From positions 1 to 11,464 of the forward strand of contig CABUNG010000054.1 of assembly GCA_902492895.1 (NCBI GenBank): DNA of 11,464 nt. The letters run 5' to 3'. Position numbers and translations under genes: made by a program. The notes beneath the pieces are model-generated. The model was not told where the DNA came from, ran no database searches, and worked only from the letters and a program-made list of their open reading frames with translations. Positions 5,512-11,464 of this stretch are shown here, one piece after another. Origin of the DNA: an uncultured Oscillospiraceae bacterium (GTDB lineage: Bacteria > Bacillota > Clostridia > Oscillospirales > Acutalibacteraceae). Every line of letters begins with the position of its first letter. Positions within the stretch are counted from its first letter, which is position 1.

Positions 5512-6597
5512 ATGTCAAACAGGCTATTTCAAGGTGTCGTGCATCAGATGCGGGAAGCGATCGACCGGACCATCGGTGTGATCGATGAAACGCTGTCCAT
5601 TATCGCCTGCAGTGATCTCGGGCGGATCGGTGAAGTGTCCGACGCCGTGACGGCTGAGTCCTTCTCCGCGCAGGAGATTTTCGTCAAGGGCGGGTATACC
5701 TATAAGCCCTTTGGGTCCCGTCCCCGTGCCGAGCACATCCTGTTTGTCGAGGGAACCGACGAGCAGGCCGCCAAATTTGCGGCGCTGCTGGCGGTGTCGC
5801 TGTCCAGCATCAAGCAATATTACGATGAGAAGTACGACCGGGGCAATTTTGTCAAGAACGTAATTCTCGACAATATCCTGCCCGGAGATATTTATCTGAA
5901 AGCGCGGGAGCTGCGCTTCAACAACGATGTCAACCGCGTCGTTCTGCTGATCCGGATCTCCGCCCGTACCGATATCTCGGCGTATGATATCGTGCAAAAT
6001 CTGTTCCCGGATAAGAACAAAGATTTCGTGATCAATATCAACGAAACCGATATTGCCCTGATCAAGGAGATCCGCGCGGGCATCGAATCGAAGGATCTCG
6101 AGAAGCTGGCCCGGTCCATCGTCGATACTCTGAGCGGGGAGTTCTATACCCAGGCGACGGTCGGCATCGGTACCGTTGTCGAGGGCATCAAGGATTTGGC
6201 GCGCTCCTTTAAAGAGGCGCAGGTTGCGCTGGAAGTCGGCAAGGTCTTCGATACCGAAAAGAACATCGTCAGCTACGACAACCTGGGCATCGCCCGGCTG
6301 ATTTATCAGCTGCCCACCACTCTATGCGAAATGTTCCTGCGCGAAGTTTTCAAGAAGGGCTCCATCGATTCGCTCGATCAGGAAACTCTCTTTACGATCC
6401 AGCGCTTCTTTGAAAACAATCTGAACGTTTCCGAGACCTCCCGGAAGCTGTTTGTTCACCGGAACACACTGGTGTACCGCCTGGAAAAGATCAAGAGGCT
6501 CACGGGGTTGGATTTGCGCGAGTTCGACGACGCTATCGTCTTCAAAGTGGCGCTGATGGTCAAAAAATACCTTATGGCGAATCCTGTGAAATATTGA
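5512..6597 (+). CDS. PucR/CdaR-type transcriptional regulator
   Basis: Cytoplasmic DNA-binding regulator of 361 residues, close to the family norm. The N-terminal 110 residues look like a sensory domain, but I cannot name the ligand; the sugar-diacid recognition domain of true CdaR is not obvious. Residues about 136-255 resemble the degenerate GGDEF-like domain of this family (RSFKEAQVALEVGKVF at 231-246). Residues about 292-352 are the C-terminal PucR helix-turn-helix: FFENNLNVSETSRKLFVHRN, then TLVYRLEKIKRLTGLDLREF. AAAGGGG (5496-5502) sits 9 bases before the ATG. The gene has its own promoter and is closed by tandem terminators, so it is a single unit. Its target is unknown; nearness to ftsEX suggests but does not show a link. 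Confidence 0.87.
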   Translation: MSNRLFQGVVHQMREAIDRTIGVIDETLSIIACSDLGRIGEVSDAVTAESFSAQEIFVKGGYTYKPFGSRPRAEHILFVEGTDEQAAKFAALLAVSLSSIKQYYDEKYDRGNFVKNVILDNILPGDIYLKARELRFNNDVNRVVLLIRISARTDISAYDIVQNLFPDKNKDFVININETDIALIKEIRAGIESKDLEKLARSIVDTLSGEFYTQATVGIGTVVEGIKDLARSFKEAQVALEVGKVFDTEKNIVSYDNLGIARLIYQLPTTLCEMFLREVFKKGSIDSLDQETLFTIQRFFENNLNVSETSRKLFVHRNTLVYRLEKIKRLTGLDLREFDDAIVFKVALMVKKYLMANPVKY

Positions 6598-6607
6598 TGT
6601 GTCGCAT

Positions 6608-6679
6608 GACAGCCGGCCGGATTCGGCTGGCTGTCGTTTTATTGTTTTGCAATAAAACGGCGGACTTTGCCGTCTTTTT
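6608..6679 (+). terminator. Tandem terminator hairpins after the regulator
   Basis: Three hairpins follow in series. The first (6608-6619 with 6624-6635) has 12 bp including one G-U pair, a GATT loop and then GTTTTATTG. The second (GTTTTATTG 6636-6644 / CAATAAAAC 6650-6658) is AT-rich with nine pairs. The third (ACGGC 6657-6661 / GCCGT 6669-6673) ends in CTTTTT. The second overlaps the tail of the first and the foot of the third, so they are alternative folds. The first and third are conventional terminators. Confidence 0.8.
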
Positions 6680-6704
6680 CTTACAAATCTGCCGGATTCC
6701 GGTC

Positions 6705-6733
6705 TTGACATTCGTTTTGGCGAGGATTAGGAT
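6705..6733 (+). promoter_or_regulatory. Distal candidate promoter upstream of ftsE
   Basis: A perfect -35 TTGACA (6705-6710) is followed after 17 bases by TAGGAT (6728-6733, 4 of 6 matches). Transcription from here would begin near 6740 and give ftsE a leader of about 170 bases that includes both palindromes and the proximal promoter. Confidence 0.5.
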
Positions 6734-6768
6734 AAGATGGTGGGATTTGTGATTTTATTCGACAATAT

Positions 6769-6810
6769 GGGGGTTTTAACGCCCAAATATGGCAATTATT
6801 TTACATTGCC
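6769..6810 (+). promoter_or_regulatory. Two palindromes upstream of ftsE, candidate operators
   Basis: GGGGGTTTTAACGCCC (6769-6784) is a 16-base palindrome with one mismatched pair. GGCAAT (6791-6796) and ATTGCC (6805-6810) form a perfect inverted repeat with an 8-base spacer that overlaps the -35 of the proximal promoter. Their position fits operators for a dimeric regulator, though either could be an RNA hairpin in the distal transcript. Confidence 0.4.
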
Positions 6811-6835
6811 GCGCTTTTGAGTCTTATGGCATAAT
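6806..6835 (+). promoter_or_regulatory. Proximal promoter of the ftsEX operon
   Basis: TTGCCG (6806-6811), an 18-base spacer and an extended -10 TGGCATAAT (6827-6835) make a plausible sigma-A promoter. The leader of about 70 bases contains a GCTGTC / GACAGC inverted repeat (6843-6848 and 6873-6878). Confidence 0.5.
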
Positions 6836-6910
6836 AAAAAGGGGCTGTCCGCTGGCGCTTTGGACGCAGGTGAGACAGCTGTTTGCATACGGACAACGGG
6901 AGGTGTTCCC

Positions 6911-7606
6911 TTGATTGAATTCAGAGGGGTCCACAAGACCTATGAAACGGGAATAAAAGCACTGAAAGATATCAACATTCGCATTGATAAAGGCGAATTT
7001 GTGTTTATAGTCGGGGCGTCCGGCGCTGGAAAGAGCACCTTTCTCAAGCTGATCATGCGGGAGGAAGTGGCCAACGCGGGTGAAGTGATCGTCAATGACT
7101 TCAAGCTTTCCAAGCTCAAACGCAAGGAGATTCCGTATCTGCGCCGCACTATGGGCATTGTGTTCCAGGATTTCCGGTTGATCAATAATATGACGGTATA
7201 CGACAACGTGGCGTTTGCCATGCGGGTGGTCGGCTCTTCCAAGCGGGACGTGCGCCGCCGGGTGCCCTACATACTGGGGCTGGTCGGCCTGCAGAACAAG
7301 GCGCGCAATTTCCCGCTTGAGCTTTCGGGCGGCGAACAGCAGCGGGTGGGGCTGGCGAGAGCGCTGGTGAATAACCCGTCTCTGATCATTGCCGACGAGC
7401 CGACCGGAAACATCGATCCGGAAATGTCTTACGAAATTATGGAGCTGCTCACCGAGATTAACCGCCGGGGGACCACGGTTCTGGTGGTCACGCATGAACA
7501 CGATTTGGTGAAATCCTTTAACCGGCGTGTCATCGAAATTCAGGACGGCTGTGTCGTCTCCGACAGCCTCGGGCCTAGGGAGGAGGACAGCCATGAGATT
7601 CAGTAG
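6911..7606 (+). CDS. ftsE: Cell-division ABC transporter ATPase FtsE
   Basis: FtsE is the cytoplasmic ATPase that, with FtsX, couples ATP hydrolysis to activation of peptidoglycan hydrolases outside the membrane. Its 231 residues are the standard size. Motifs: Walker A GASGAGKST (35-43), Q-loop Q86 in FQDFRL (an FtsE hallmark), signature LSGGEQQR (138-145), Walker B LIIADEP (158-164), H-loop H195. I choose a TTG start at 6911: GGGAGGTG (6898-6905) is 5 bases upstream and it gives MIEFRGVHKTY, the normal FtsE beginning. An ATG at 6860 would add 17 residues that lack a ribosome site and are not family-like. The gene overlaps ftsX by 14 bases, which suggests translational coupling, and heads the ftsE-ftsX-M23-S41 cluster. 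Confidence 0.95.
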   Translation: MIEFRGVHKTYETGIKALKDINIRIDKGEFVFIVGASGAGKSTFLKLIMREEVANAGEVIVNDFKLSKLKRKEIPYLRRTMGIVFQDFRLINNMTVYDNVAFAMRVVGSSKRDVRRRVPYILGLVGLQNKARNFPLELSGGEQQRVGLARALVNNPSLIIADEPTGNIDPEMSYEIMELLTEINRRGTTVLVVTHEHDLVKSFNRRVIEIQDGCVVSDSLGPREEDSHEIQ

Positions 7607-8486
7607 TTTTCGGTATCTGGTGCGGGAAGGGTTCCGCAACCTGTGGCAGAACCGGTTTATGGCCATCGCATCGATCGGCGTGCTGGTATCCTGCCTGCTT
7701 CTGACCGGCGGCGCTTATCTGGTGTTTGAAAATATCGATCACGCATTCGAGTGGGTGTATGGGCAGAACGTCATCGTGGCGTTTGCCGATCCCGACGTGA
7801 CCGACGAGCAATCCGCCGAGATTCAGGAAAAAATCGAAAGCATCACCAACGTCGCAAGCGTGGAATATGTTTCCAAAGAAGAGCTCATGGAGCGGTATCT
7901 GGACAGCTTCCCGGAGGAGCTACATGAGGATTTGATGGCGGAGAATCCGCTGCAGGATTCCTTTGTCGTAACGTTTGCGGATCTCTCCAAATTTGACGCC
8001 ACCGTCATGCAGATCAAACAGGTGGAGCGCATCGATACGGTGGAATATGAACCCGAAATCGCCCAGGTGCTGACGAAAGTGCGCCAGGTCGTGCTGGCAG
8101 TGGGGGGCTGGATCATCGGCCTGCTCCTGCTCGTGTCCCTGTTCATCATTGCGAATACCATCAAGCTGACGGTGTACAACCGAAGGCTCGAAATCTATAT
8201 CATGCGCTCGGTGGGCGCGACAAGCGGCTTCATCCGTTTCCCCTTTGTGGTGGAAGGGATGATGCTGGGACTCATTTCCGCAGGTCTTTCCTATGGACTC
8301 CTGTATCTCGTATATTCTCAGCTGGCCAAGCTGTTTACCTTCAGCAACTATTTTAAGCTGATCTCCTTCTCCAGCGTGTGGCTGGTACTCCTGCTGGGAT
8401 TCCTGATCGGCGGTGTGATCACAGGCGTACTTGGCAGCGTCATTTCCATGAGAAAATATCTGAAAGAAGAATCCAATCCCGACTGA
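7593..8486 (+). CDS. ftsX: Cell-division permease-like protein FtsX
   Basis: Membrane partner of FtsE, with no transport role known in this family. It has 297 residues in the usual FtsX plan: a cytoplasmic N-terminus (MRFSSFRYLVREGFRNLWQN), TM1 at about 23-46, an extracytoplasmic domain at about 47-165, then TM2 (168-190), TM3 (218-242) and TM4 (260-284). The cytoplasmic loop NRRLEIYIMRSVGATSGFIR (196-215) followed by FPFVVEG is the diagnostic FtsX stretch. The outer domain is where FtsX is known to grip a coiled-coil hydrolase or activator. AGGGAGGAGG lies just before the ATG, inside the end of ftsE. The next gene, 25 bases downstream, encodes a secreted coiled-coil M23 protein, the obvious candidate partner. 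Confidence 0.95.
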   Translation: MRFSSFRYLVREGFRNLWQNRFMAIASIGVLVSCLLLTGGAYLVFENIDHAFEWVYGQNVIVAFADPDVTDEQSAEIQEKIESITNVASVEYVSKEELMERYLDSFPEELHEDLMAENPLQDSFVVTFADLSKFDATVMQIKQVERIDTVEYEPEIAQVLTKVRQVVLAVGGWIIGLLLLVSLFIIANTIKLTVYNRRLEIYIMRSVGATSGFIRFPFVVEGMMLGLISAGLSYGLLYLVYSQLAKLFTFSNYFKLISFSSVWLVLLLGFLIGGVITGVLGSVISMRKYLKEESNPD

Positions 8487-8511
8487 TGTGCGGTAAAAGG
8501 AGGTTTATGCA

Positions 8512-9768
8512 ATGCATTCCGTATCTTCGAGAAAGTGGAACATCGGCATCCGGTTTCTGGCGGCGCTGTCGGTGGCGGTGATGGTTATGGCGTTCCCGGC
8601 GGGTATATTACCGGCCAAGGCCGACAGCCTGTCCGACTCGCAGAAAAAACTGGCCGAATTGCAAAAACGTCAGAAAGAGCTGGAAAATCAGATCAAAACG
8701 ACCGGAAGCAGCCTGGAGGACCAGAAAAAAACGGTGGCCCTGCTGGATGAACAGGTGACCAATATCGAAGAGCAGATCGACGAGTACGCGGCACAGATTG
8801 CCAAGCTCGATTCCGATATTGCGGACAAGGATGCACAGATCGCCTCGATGGAGCAGGAAATCGCCGACCGGGAGGCCGGTATCCAGGACCGCTTTGAGAA
8901 GCTGCGCCTGCGGGTGCGCTCTATCGCCCAGACGGGGAATATGTCCGCGCTGCAGATGCTGCTCGATACGGACGAATACACCGATTATCTTCTCAAATCT
9001 CAGGTGATGAAGCAGATTTCCAAGCACGATCAGGAACTGATGGATGAGCTCGAAGCCGAGAAAAAGGCAATCAACAGCCAAAAAGAGCAGGTACAGGCGG
9101 ACAAAGACGCGGTTGAGGCGGACAGAGCCTCCCAGCTCGCCCTCAAGGCGGATATGGACAAGCAGAAGAAGAATCTGGACAGTCTCTACAAAAAAGCCAA
9201 GCAGGAAAGGGATAAGCTGCAAAAGAACCTGAACACCTACGAGGCCGAGCAGAAGAAGATCAAGGCCGATGAGGCCAAGCTGGAAAAGATGATTCAGGAC
9301 CTGCTCAATACGACGCCGTCCGACGGGAAATATGGCGGCAGCATGTTCTGGCCGGCTCCGAACGTCAAGAGAATTTCCTCCCCGTTCGGATATCGCTGGG
9401 GCGGGGATTTCCACGGCGGCACCGACATATCCAACGGCGCTTCTCTGGGGGAGAAGATCGTCGCGGCGGCCGACGGTACGGTCATCAAGGCCAATAAAAC
9501 CGATTCCTGGGGTATGAGCTACGGATATTACACCATGATTGACCATGGCCTGGACTCCAAGGGGCGGCGGATCGTCACTTTGTATGCGCATATGAAGAAG
9601 GGCAGCCCCATTGTCAATGTGGGAGATAAGGTCATTGGCGGGCAGACGGTGATCGGATATATCGGCAATACCGGCAACAGCTTTGGGGCGCACCTGCATT
9701 TTGAGGTGCGTGTCAACAATACGCGGGTGGATCCGGTTGGAAATGGATACATTTCCCTGCCAAAATAA
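8512..9768 (+). CDS. Secreted coiled-coil M23 (LytM) peptidoglycan endopeptidase
   Basis: A probable cell-wall hydrolase of 418 residues that cuts peptide cross-bridges, or an EnvC/PcsB-like partner of FtsX. Residues 1-37 form a signal peptide with likely cleavage at AKA|DS. Residues about 40-140 and 165-265 are two long charged coiled-coil arms rich in Lys/Glu/Gln. They are joined by the segment RSIAQTGNMSALQMLLDTDE (137-156), as in FtsX-binding partners. The M23 domain covers about 279-412. Zinc ligands H301, D305 and H396 and the catalytic histidines H360 and H394 (YAHM, HLHFE) are all present, so unlike EnvC it appears enzymatically competent. AAAAGGAGG lies 8 bases before the ATG. In B. 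subtilis the FtsEX-controlled enzyme CwlO has an NlpC/P60 domain instead; the M23 version is inferred to do the same job here. Confidence 0.92.
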   Translation: MHSVSSRKWNIGIRFLAALSVAVMVMAFPAGILPAKADSLSDSQKKLAELQKRQKELENQIKTTGSSLEDQKKTVALLDEQVTNIEEQIDEYAAQIAKLDSDIADKDAQIASMEQEIADREAGIQDRFEKLRLRVRSIAQTGNMSALQMLLDTDEYTDYLLKSQVMKQISKHDQELMDELEAEKKAINSQKEQVQADKDAVEADRASQLALKADMDKQKKNLDSLYKKAKQERDKLQKNLNTYEAEQKKIKADEAKLEKMIQDLLNTTPSDGKYGGSMFWPAPNVKRISSPFGYRWGGDFHGGTDISNGASLGEKIVAAADGTVIKANKTDSWGMSYGYYTMIDHGLDSKGRRIVTLYAHMKKGSPIVNVGDKVIGGQTVIGYIGNTGNSFGAHLHFEVRVNNTRVDPVGNGYISLPK

Positions 9769-9785
9769 GGCATACTATCAGAGGA

Positions 9786-9816
9786 GCTCATGGAGCCGTC
9801 CGGCGGCTCCATGAGC
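9786..9816 (+). terminator. Hairpin with imperfect T-tail between the M23 and S41 genes
   Basis: A perfect 13-bp stem (GCTCATGGAGCCG 9786-9798 / CGGCTCCATGAGC 9804-9816) with a 5-base loop is followed by TTGTGTTATTG, which is T-rich but interrupted. It could terminate part of the ftsEX-M23 transcripts, protect their 3' end, or lower expression of the S41 gene. I find no convincing promoter between it and the S41 start. Confidence 0.6.
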
Positions 9817-9874
9817 TTGTGTTATTGCAGGCCGCCTGGGTGGCCAATTTTCCGACAGAAGGGACAGACGGGCG

Positions 9875-11146
9875 ATGAACAAAAAGGTTTCACTTGGCGT
9901 GACCCTGACCCTGATTTTTATTTCCATTGCCATGACGCTCTCCATCACCATGGTGGTGGCCATGCGGCATTTCGGCACTATGCAGAGCGACCTGCAGCAG
10001 CGGGTGACGATGTTCGATTACCTCAATGACATCGACAAAACGGCCCGGCAAAACTATACCATCGATGAAGAAAAGCTCCGCGCCGCCCTGTCTAAAGGGT
10101 ATATCGAGGGGCTGGGCGATCCATATGCCGCCTATCTGACGGCCTCCGAATATCTGGCGGCCAAAAATAAGGATGCCGGCGGCCAGACGGGTTTTGGTTT
10201 GGAGGCCGCTCTTTCCGAGGAGGGGGCGGTAGTCGTGACCCGCTGCGACGCGGGATCGCCCGCAGCGCTGTCGGGGGTTCAGAAGGGCGATGTCGTGACG
10301 GCGGTGGACGGCGAAGCGATTGCCGAGGTTGAGTTTCCTACCGTGCAGAGCAAACTGCGGGAGAGCAGCAAAATTTTGCTGACCCTGTCCCGCGGCGAAA
10401 ACAGCTTTGCAGTGGAACTCTCGTCGAACACCTATACGGCTGTGAGTGTAGAAAGCCGGATGGCCGGACCGGTCGGCATCCTGCGGATCCGCAGTTTCAA
10501 TAAAGAAACACCCGCGCAGTTCAAGACGGCTTATAAGGCGATGTTGGATCAGGGAGCGTCCGCGCTTCTGTTTGATCTGCGTGATAATGAAGGCGGTTCT
10601 TTGGAGGCGGCGAAAGAGGTCATCGCATTTTTGATGCCGCGCGGCCCTTATGCCAAATATATGGCGAAGAATGAGACGGTTACCTTTATGGCGGAGGATT
10701 CCGATGAGATTCAGGTGCCGTCCGTGACGCTCGTCAATGGCGGGACGGCAGGGGAAGCGGAACTATTCGCCGGAGTTCTGCAGGATTTCAACAAAACCCA
10801 GGTGGTCGGTACGGCGACAGCCGGGAAAAACCAGGTGCAGGAATTGGTCCCGATTGAAACCGATAAATCGGCTGTCCGTCTGACGGTGGGAAGCCTGTCG
10901 CTCATCCAGAGCGGTTCGACCTGGAAGGACGGCGGCATTCAGCCGAACAAGGTCGTGGACATGCCGGAGTCGCTTGCTCCGTATGTGCCATTGCTGACCG
11001 ATGACGAGGATCCGCAGATATTGGCGGGCCGGGCCATTCTGGAGGGCAGTACCCATACGCCGCCCACGACCACTCCACAATCGACGGAGGATCCGACAGG
11101 GGATACGACAGAGCCTGCCGATGAATCGACGGAACCGTCCGCATAA
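9875..11146 (+). CDS. Membrane-anchored PDZ-S41 (CtpA/CtpB-like) protein lacking the catalytic serine
   Basis: Protein of 423 residues with the plan of carboxy-terminal processing proteases: a TM anchor at 7-29, an N-terminal helical region (about 45-93, with GLGDPYAAY), a PDZ domain (about 105-172), an S41 core (about 195-365) and a 33-residue Thr/Pro/Glu/Ser-rich tail (391-423). In active members the core reads [ST]-A-S-A-S-E, with the nucleophilic serine third; the catalytic lysine lies 25 residues later, then a glutamine. Here the text is T291-A-G-E-A-E296: glycine 293 replaces the serine, while K318 (AGKNQVQ) and Q322 remain. It is therefore probably not a normal serine protease. It follows the ftsEX-M23 genes after a 106-base gap; ctpB also sits beside ftsEX in B. 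subtilis. The ribosome site (GAAGGGA, about 10 bases upstream) is weak. Confidence 0.88.
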   Translation: MNKKVSLGVTLTLIFISIAMTLSITMVVAMRHFGTMQSDLQQRVTMFDYLNDIDKTARQNYTIDEEKLRAALSKGYIEGLGDPYAAYLTASEYLAAKNKDAGGQTGFGLEAALSEEGAVVVTRCDAGSPAALSGVQKGDVVTAVDGEAIAEVEFPTVQSKLRESSKILLTLSRGENSFAVELSSNTYTAVSVESRMAGPVGILRIRSFNKETPAQFKTAYKAMLDQGASALLFDLRDNEGGSLEAAKEVIAFLMPRGPYAKYMAKNETVTFMAEDSDEIQVPSVTLVNGGTAGEAELFAGVLQDFNKTQVVGTATAGKNQVQELVPIETDKSAVRLTVGSLSLIQSGSTWKDGGIQPNKVVDMPESLAPYVPLLTDDEDPQILAGRAILEGSTHTPPTTTPQSTEDPTGDTTEPADESTEPSA

Positions 11147-11151
11147 ATACA

Positions 11152-11182
11152 AGGCCCCTTCCGCTTTTTGCGGAAGGGGCCT
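11152..11182. terminator. Bidirectional terminator between convergent genes
   Basis: A perfect 13-bp stem (AGGCCCCTTCCGC 11152-11164 / GCGGAAGGGGCCT 11170-11182) with a TTTTT loop lies 6 bases after the S41 stop. The plus side is followed by CTTTCATT; the minus side reads TTGTATTTATG. It probably serves both the S41 gene and the minus-strand gene at the right edge. Confidence 0.85.
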
Positions 11183-11275
11183 CTTTCATTCTGTCTGCAG
11201 ATGCAGCCGATCGAAGCGGTATACCGGATACCATACGCGGCGGGAAAGTTCGTTTTTGCTGCAAAAGGCCATGCA

Positions 11276-11464
11276 TTATGTCCGCTTTTTTTGAGGATAA
11301 AAGGCCAGAAACAGCCGGATATATTCGGGTAATCTGGCAAGGTCCGGTTCAAAGAACCAAAAGGCAAAACCATCGCACATCTCGTAGCCTTTGCCGTGTA
11401 TCGTATAGCTTTTCCGATGGCTGCAGGAACCGTCCTCTTTCATATTATGGCGGTGGCCGCACGA
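11276..11464 (-). CDS. Cys/His-rich protein, C-terminal fragment, unrecognised
   Basis: The last 62 codons of a minus-strand gene whose start lies beyond the window; the stop is TAA (forward TTA 11276-11278). The visible text begins SCGHRHNMKEDGSCSHRKSY and continues with aromatic-rich sequence (CDGFAFWFFEPDLARLPEYI) to a basic end, PQKKRT. The spacing of C2, H4, H6, C14 and H16 (fragment numbering), with a further C33, suggests a possible metal site, but this is only a pattern. Codons are GC-rich at third positions and the composition is protein-like, unlike the other frames here. I do not recognise the family. It converges on the S41 gene and shares its terminator. Confidence 0.6.
   Translation of the reverse strand, partial: SCGHRHNMKEDGSCSHRKSYTIHGKGYEMCDGFAFWFFEPDLARLPEYIRLFLAFYPQKKRT

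Noticed and set aside
6737..6820. A 27-codon frame before ftsE that could be a leader peptide
   Set aside because: The distal promoter would start transcription at or after its ATG, and its apparent ribosome site is the -10 box itself. Not supported without data.
6860..6910. ATG 6860 as the ftsE start
   Set aside because: The extra 17 residues are not FtsE-like and no ribosome site precedes them; the TTG at 6911 has a good one and gives the normal N-terminus.
8608..9699. A 363-codon minus-strand open frame across the M23 gene
   Set aside because: Leu/Ile/Val-rich antisense of a coiled-coil gene; no independent support.
1..11464. Search for mobile elements, CRISPR arrays, tRNA or rRNA genes, toxin-antitoxin or defence genes
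   Set aside because: No transposase, spaced direct repeats, RNA-gene signatures or defence domains were seen; the gene content is housekeeping.

Overview
The window looks like a chromosomal, core-genome stretch from a spore-forming-type Clostridia (Firmicutes/Bacillota), probably a moderately high-GC member related to Oscillospiraceae/Ruminococcaceae. This rests on the gene set (aroQ-M24 peptidase; ftsE-ftsX-M23 hydrolase-S41 protein; MsmK/UgpC-type ATPase; PucR/CdaR-type regulator), purine-rich AGGAGG-type ribosome sites, GTG and TTG starts, and GC-rich third codon positions. Taxonomy is inferred, not tested. I see no insertion sequence, phage gene, tRNA, rRNA or CRISPR array.

Layout. Positions 1-230 are an unassigned left edge. 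At 231-1757 lie type II dehydroquinate dehydratase (aroQ) and an M24 Xaa-Pro-type peptidase, an operon closed by a strong terminator. A small GTG-started membrane-anchored DUF4830 protein (1926-2432) follows, behind a sigma-E-like promoter. Next come an RsuA-type 16S rRNA pseudouridine synthase (2525-3271) with a clear extended -10 promoter, and a lone sugar-ABC-transporter ATPase (3402-4544) with a LacI-type palindrome in its leader and a strong terminator. An uncharacterised multi-pass membrane protein (4790-5257) and a PucR/CdaR-type regulator (5512-6597) follow, each probably its own unit.

The second half is a cell-wall module: ftsE, ftsX, a secreted coiled-coil M23 endopeptidase, and a membrane-anchored PDZ-S41 protein (6911-11146). 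In the known FtsEX logic the ATPase/permease pair drives conformational change in a periplasmic or extracytoplasmic coiled-coil partner to switch on peptidoglycan cleavage. Here the partner is most likely the M23 protein, whose zinc and catalytic residues all appear intact. The S41 protein, by contrast, has glycine where the family's catalytic serine should be, while keeping the lysine and glutamine, so it looks like a pseudoprotease that may act as a PDZ scaffold or regulator.

The right edge carries a convergent minus-strand gene (C-terminal 62 residues visible, Cys/His-rich, unrecognised) that shares a bidirectional terminator with the S41 gene. Most of the window is ordinary housekeeping sequence. 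The points most worth following are the serine-less S41 protein, the regulatory palindromes before the ATPase and ftsE genes, and the sigma-E-like promoter.
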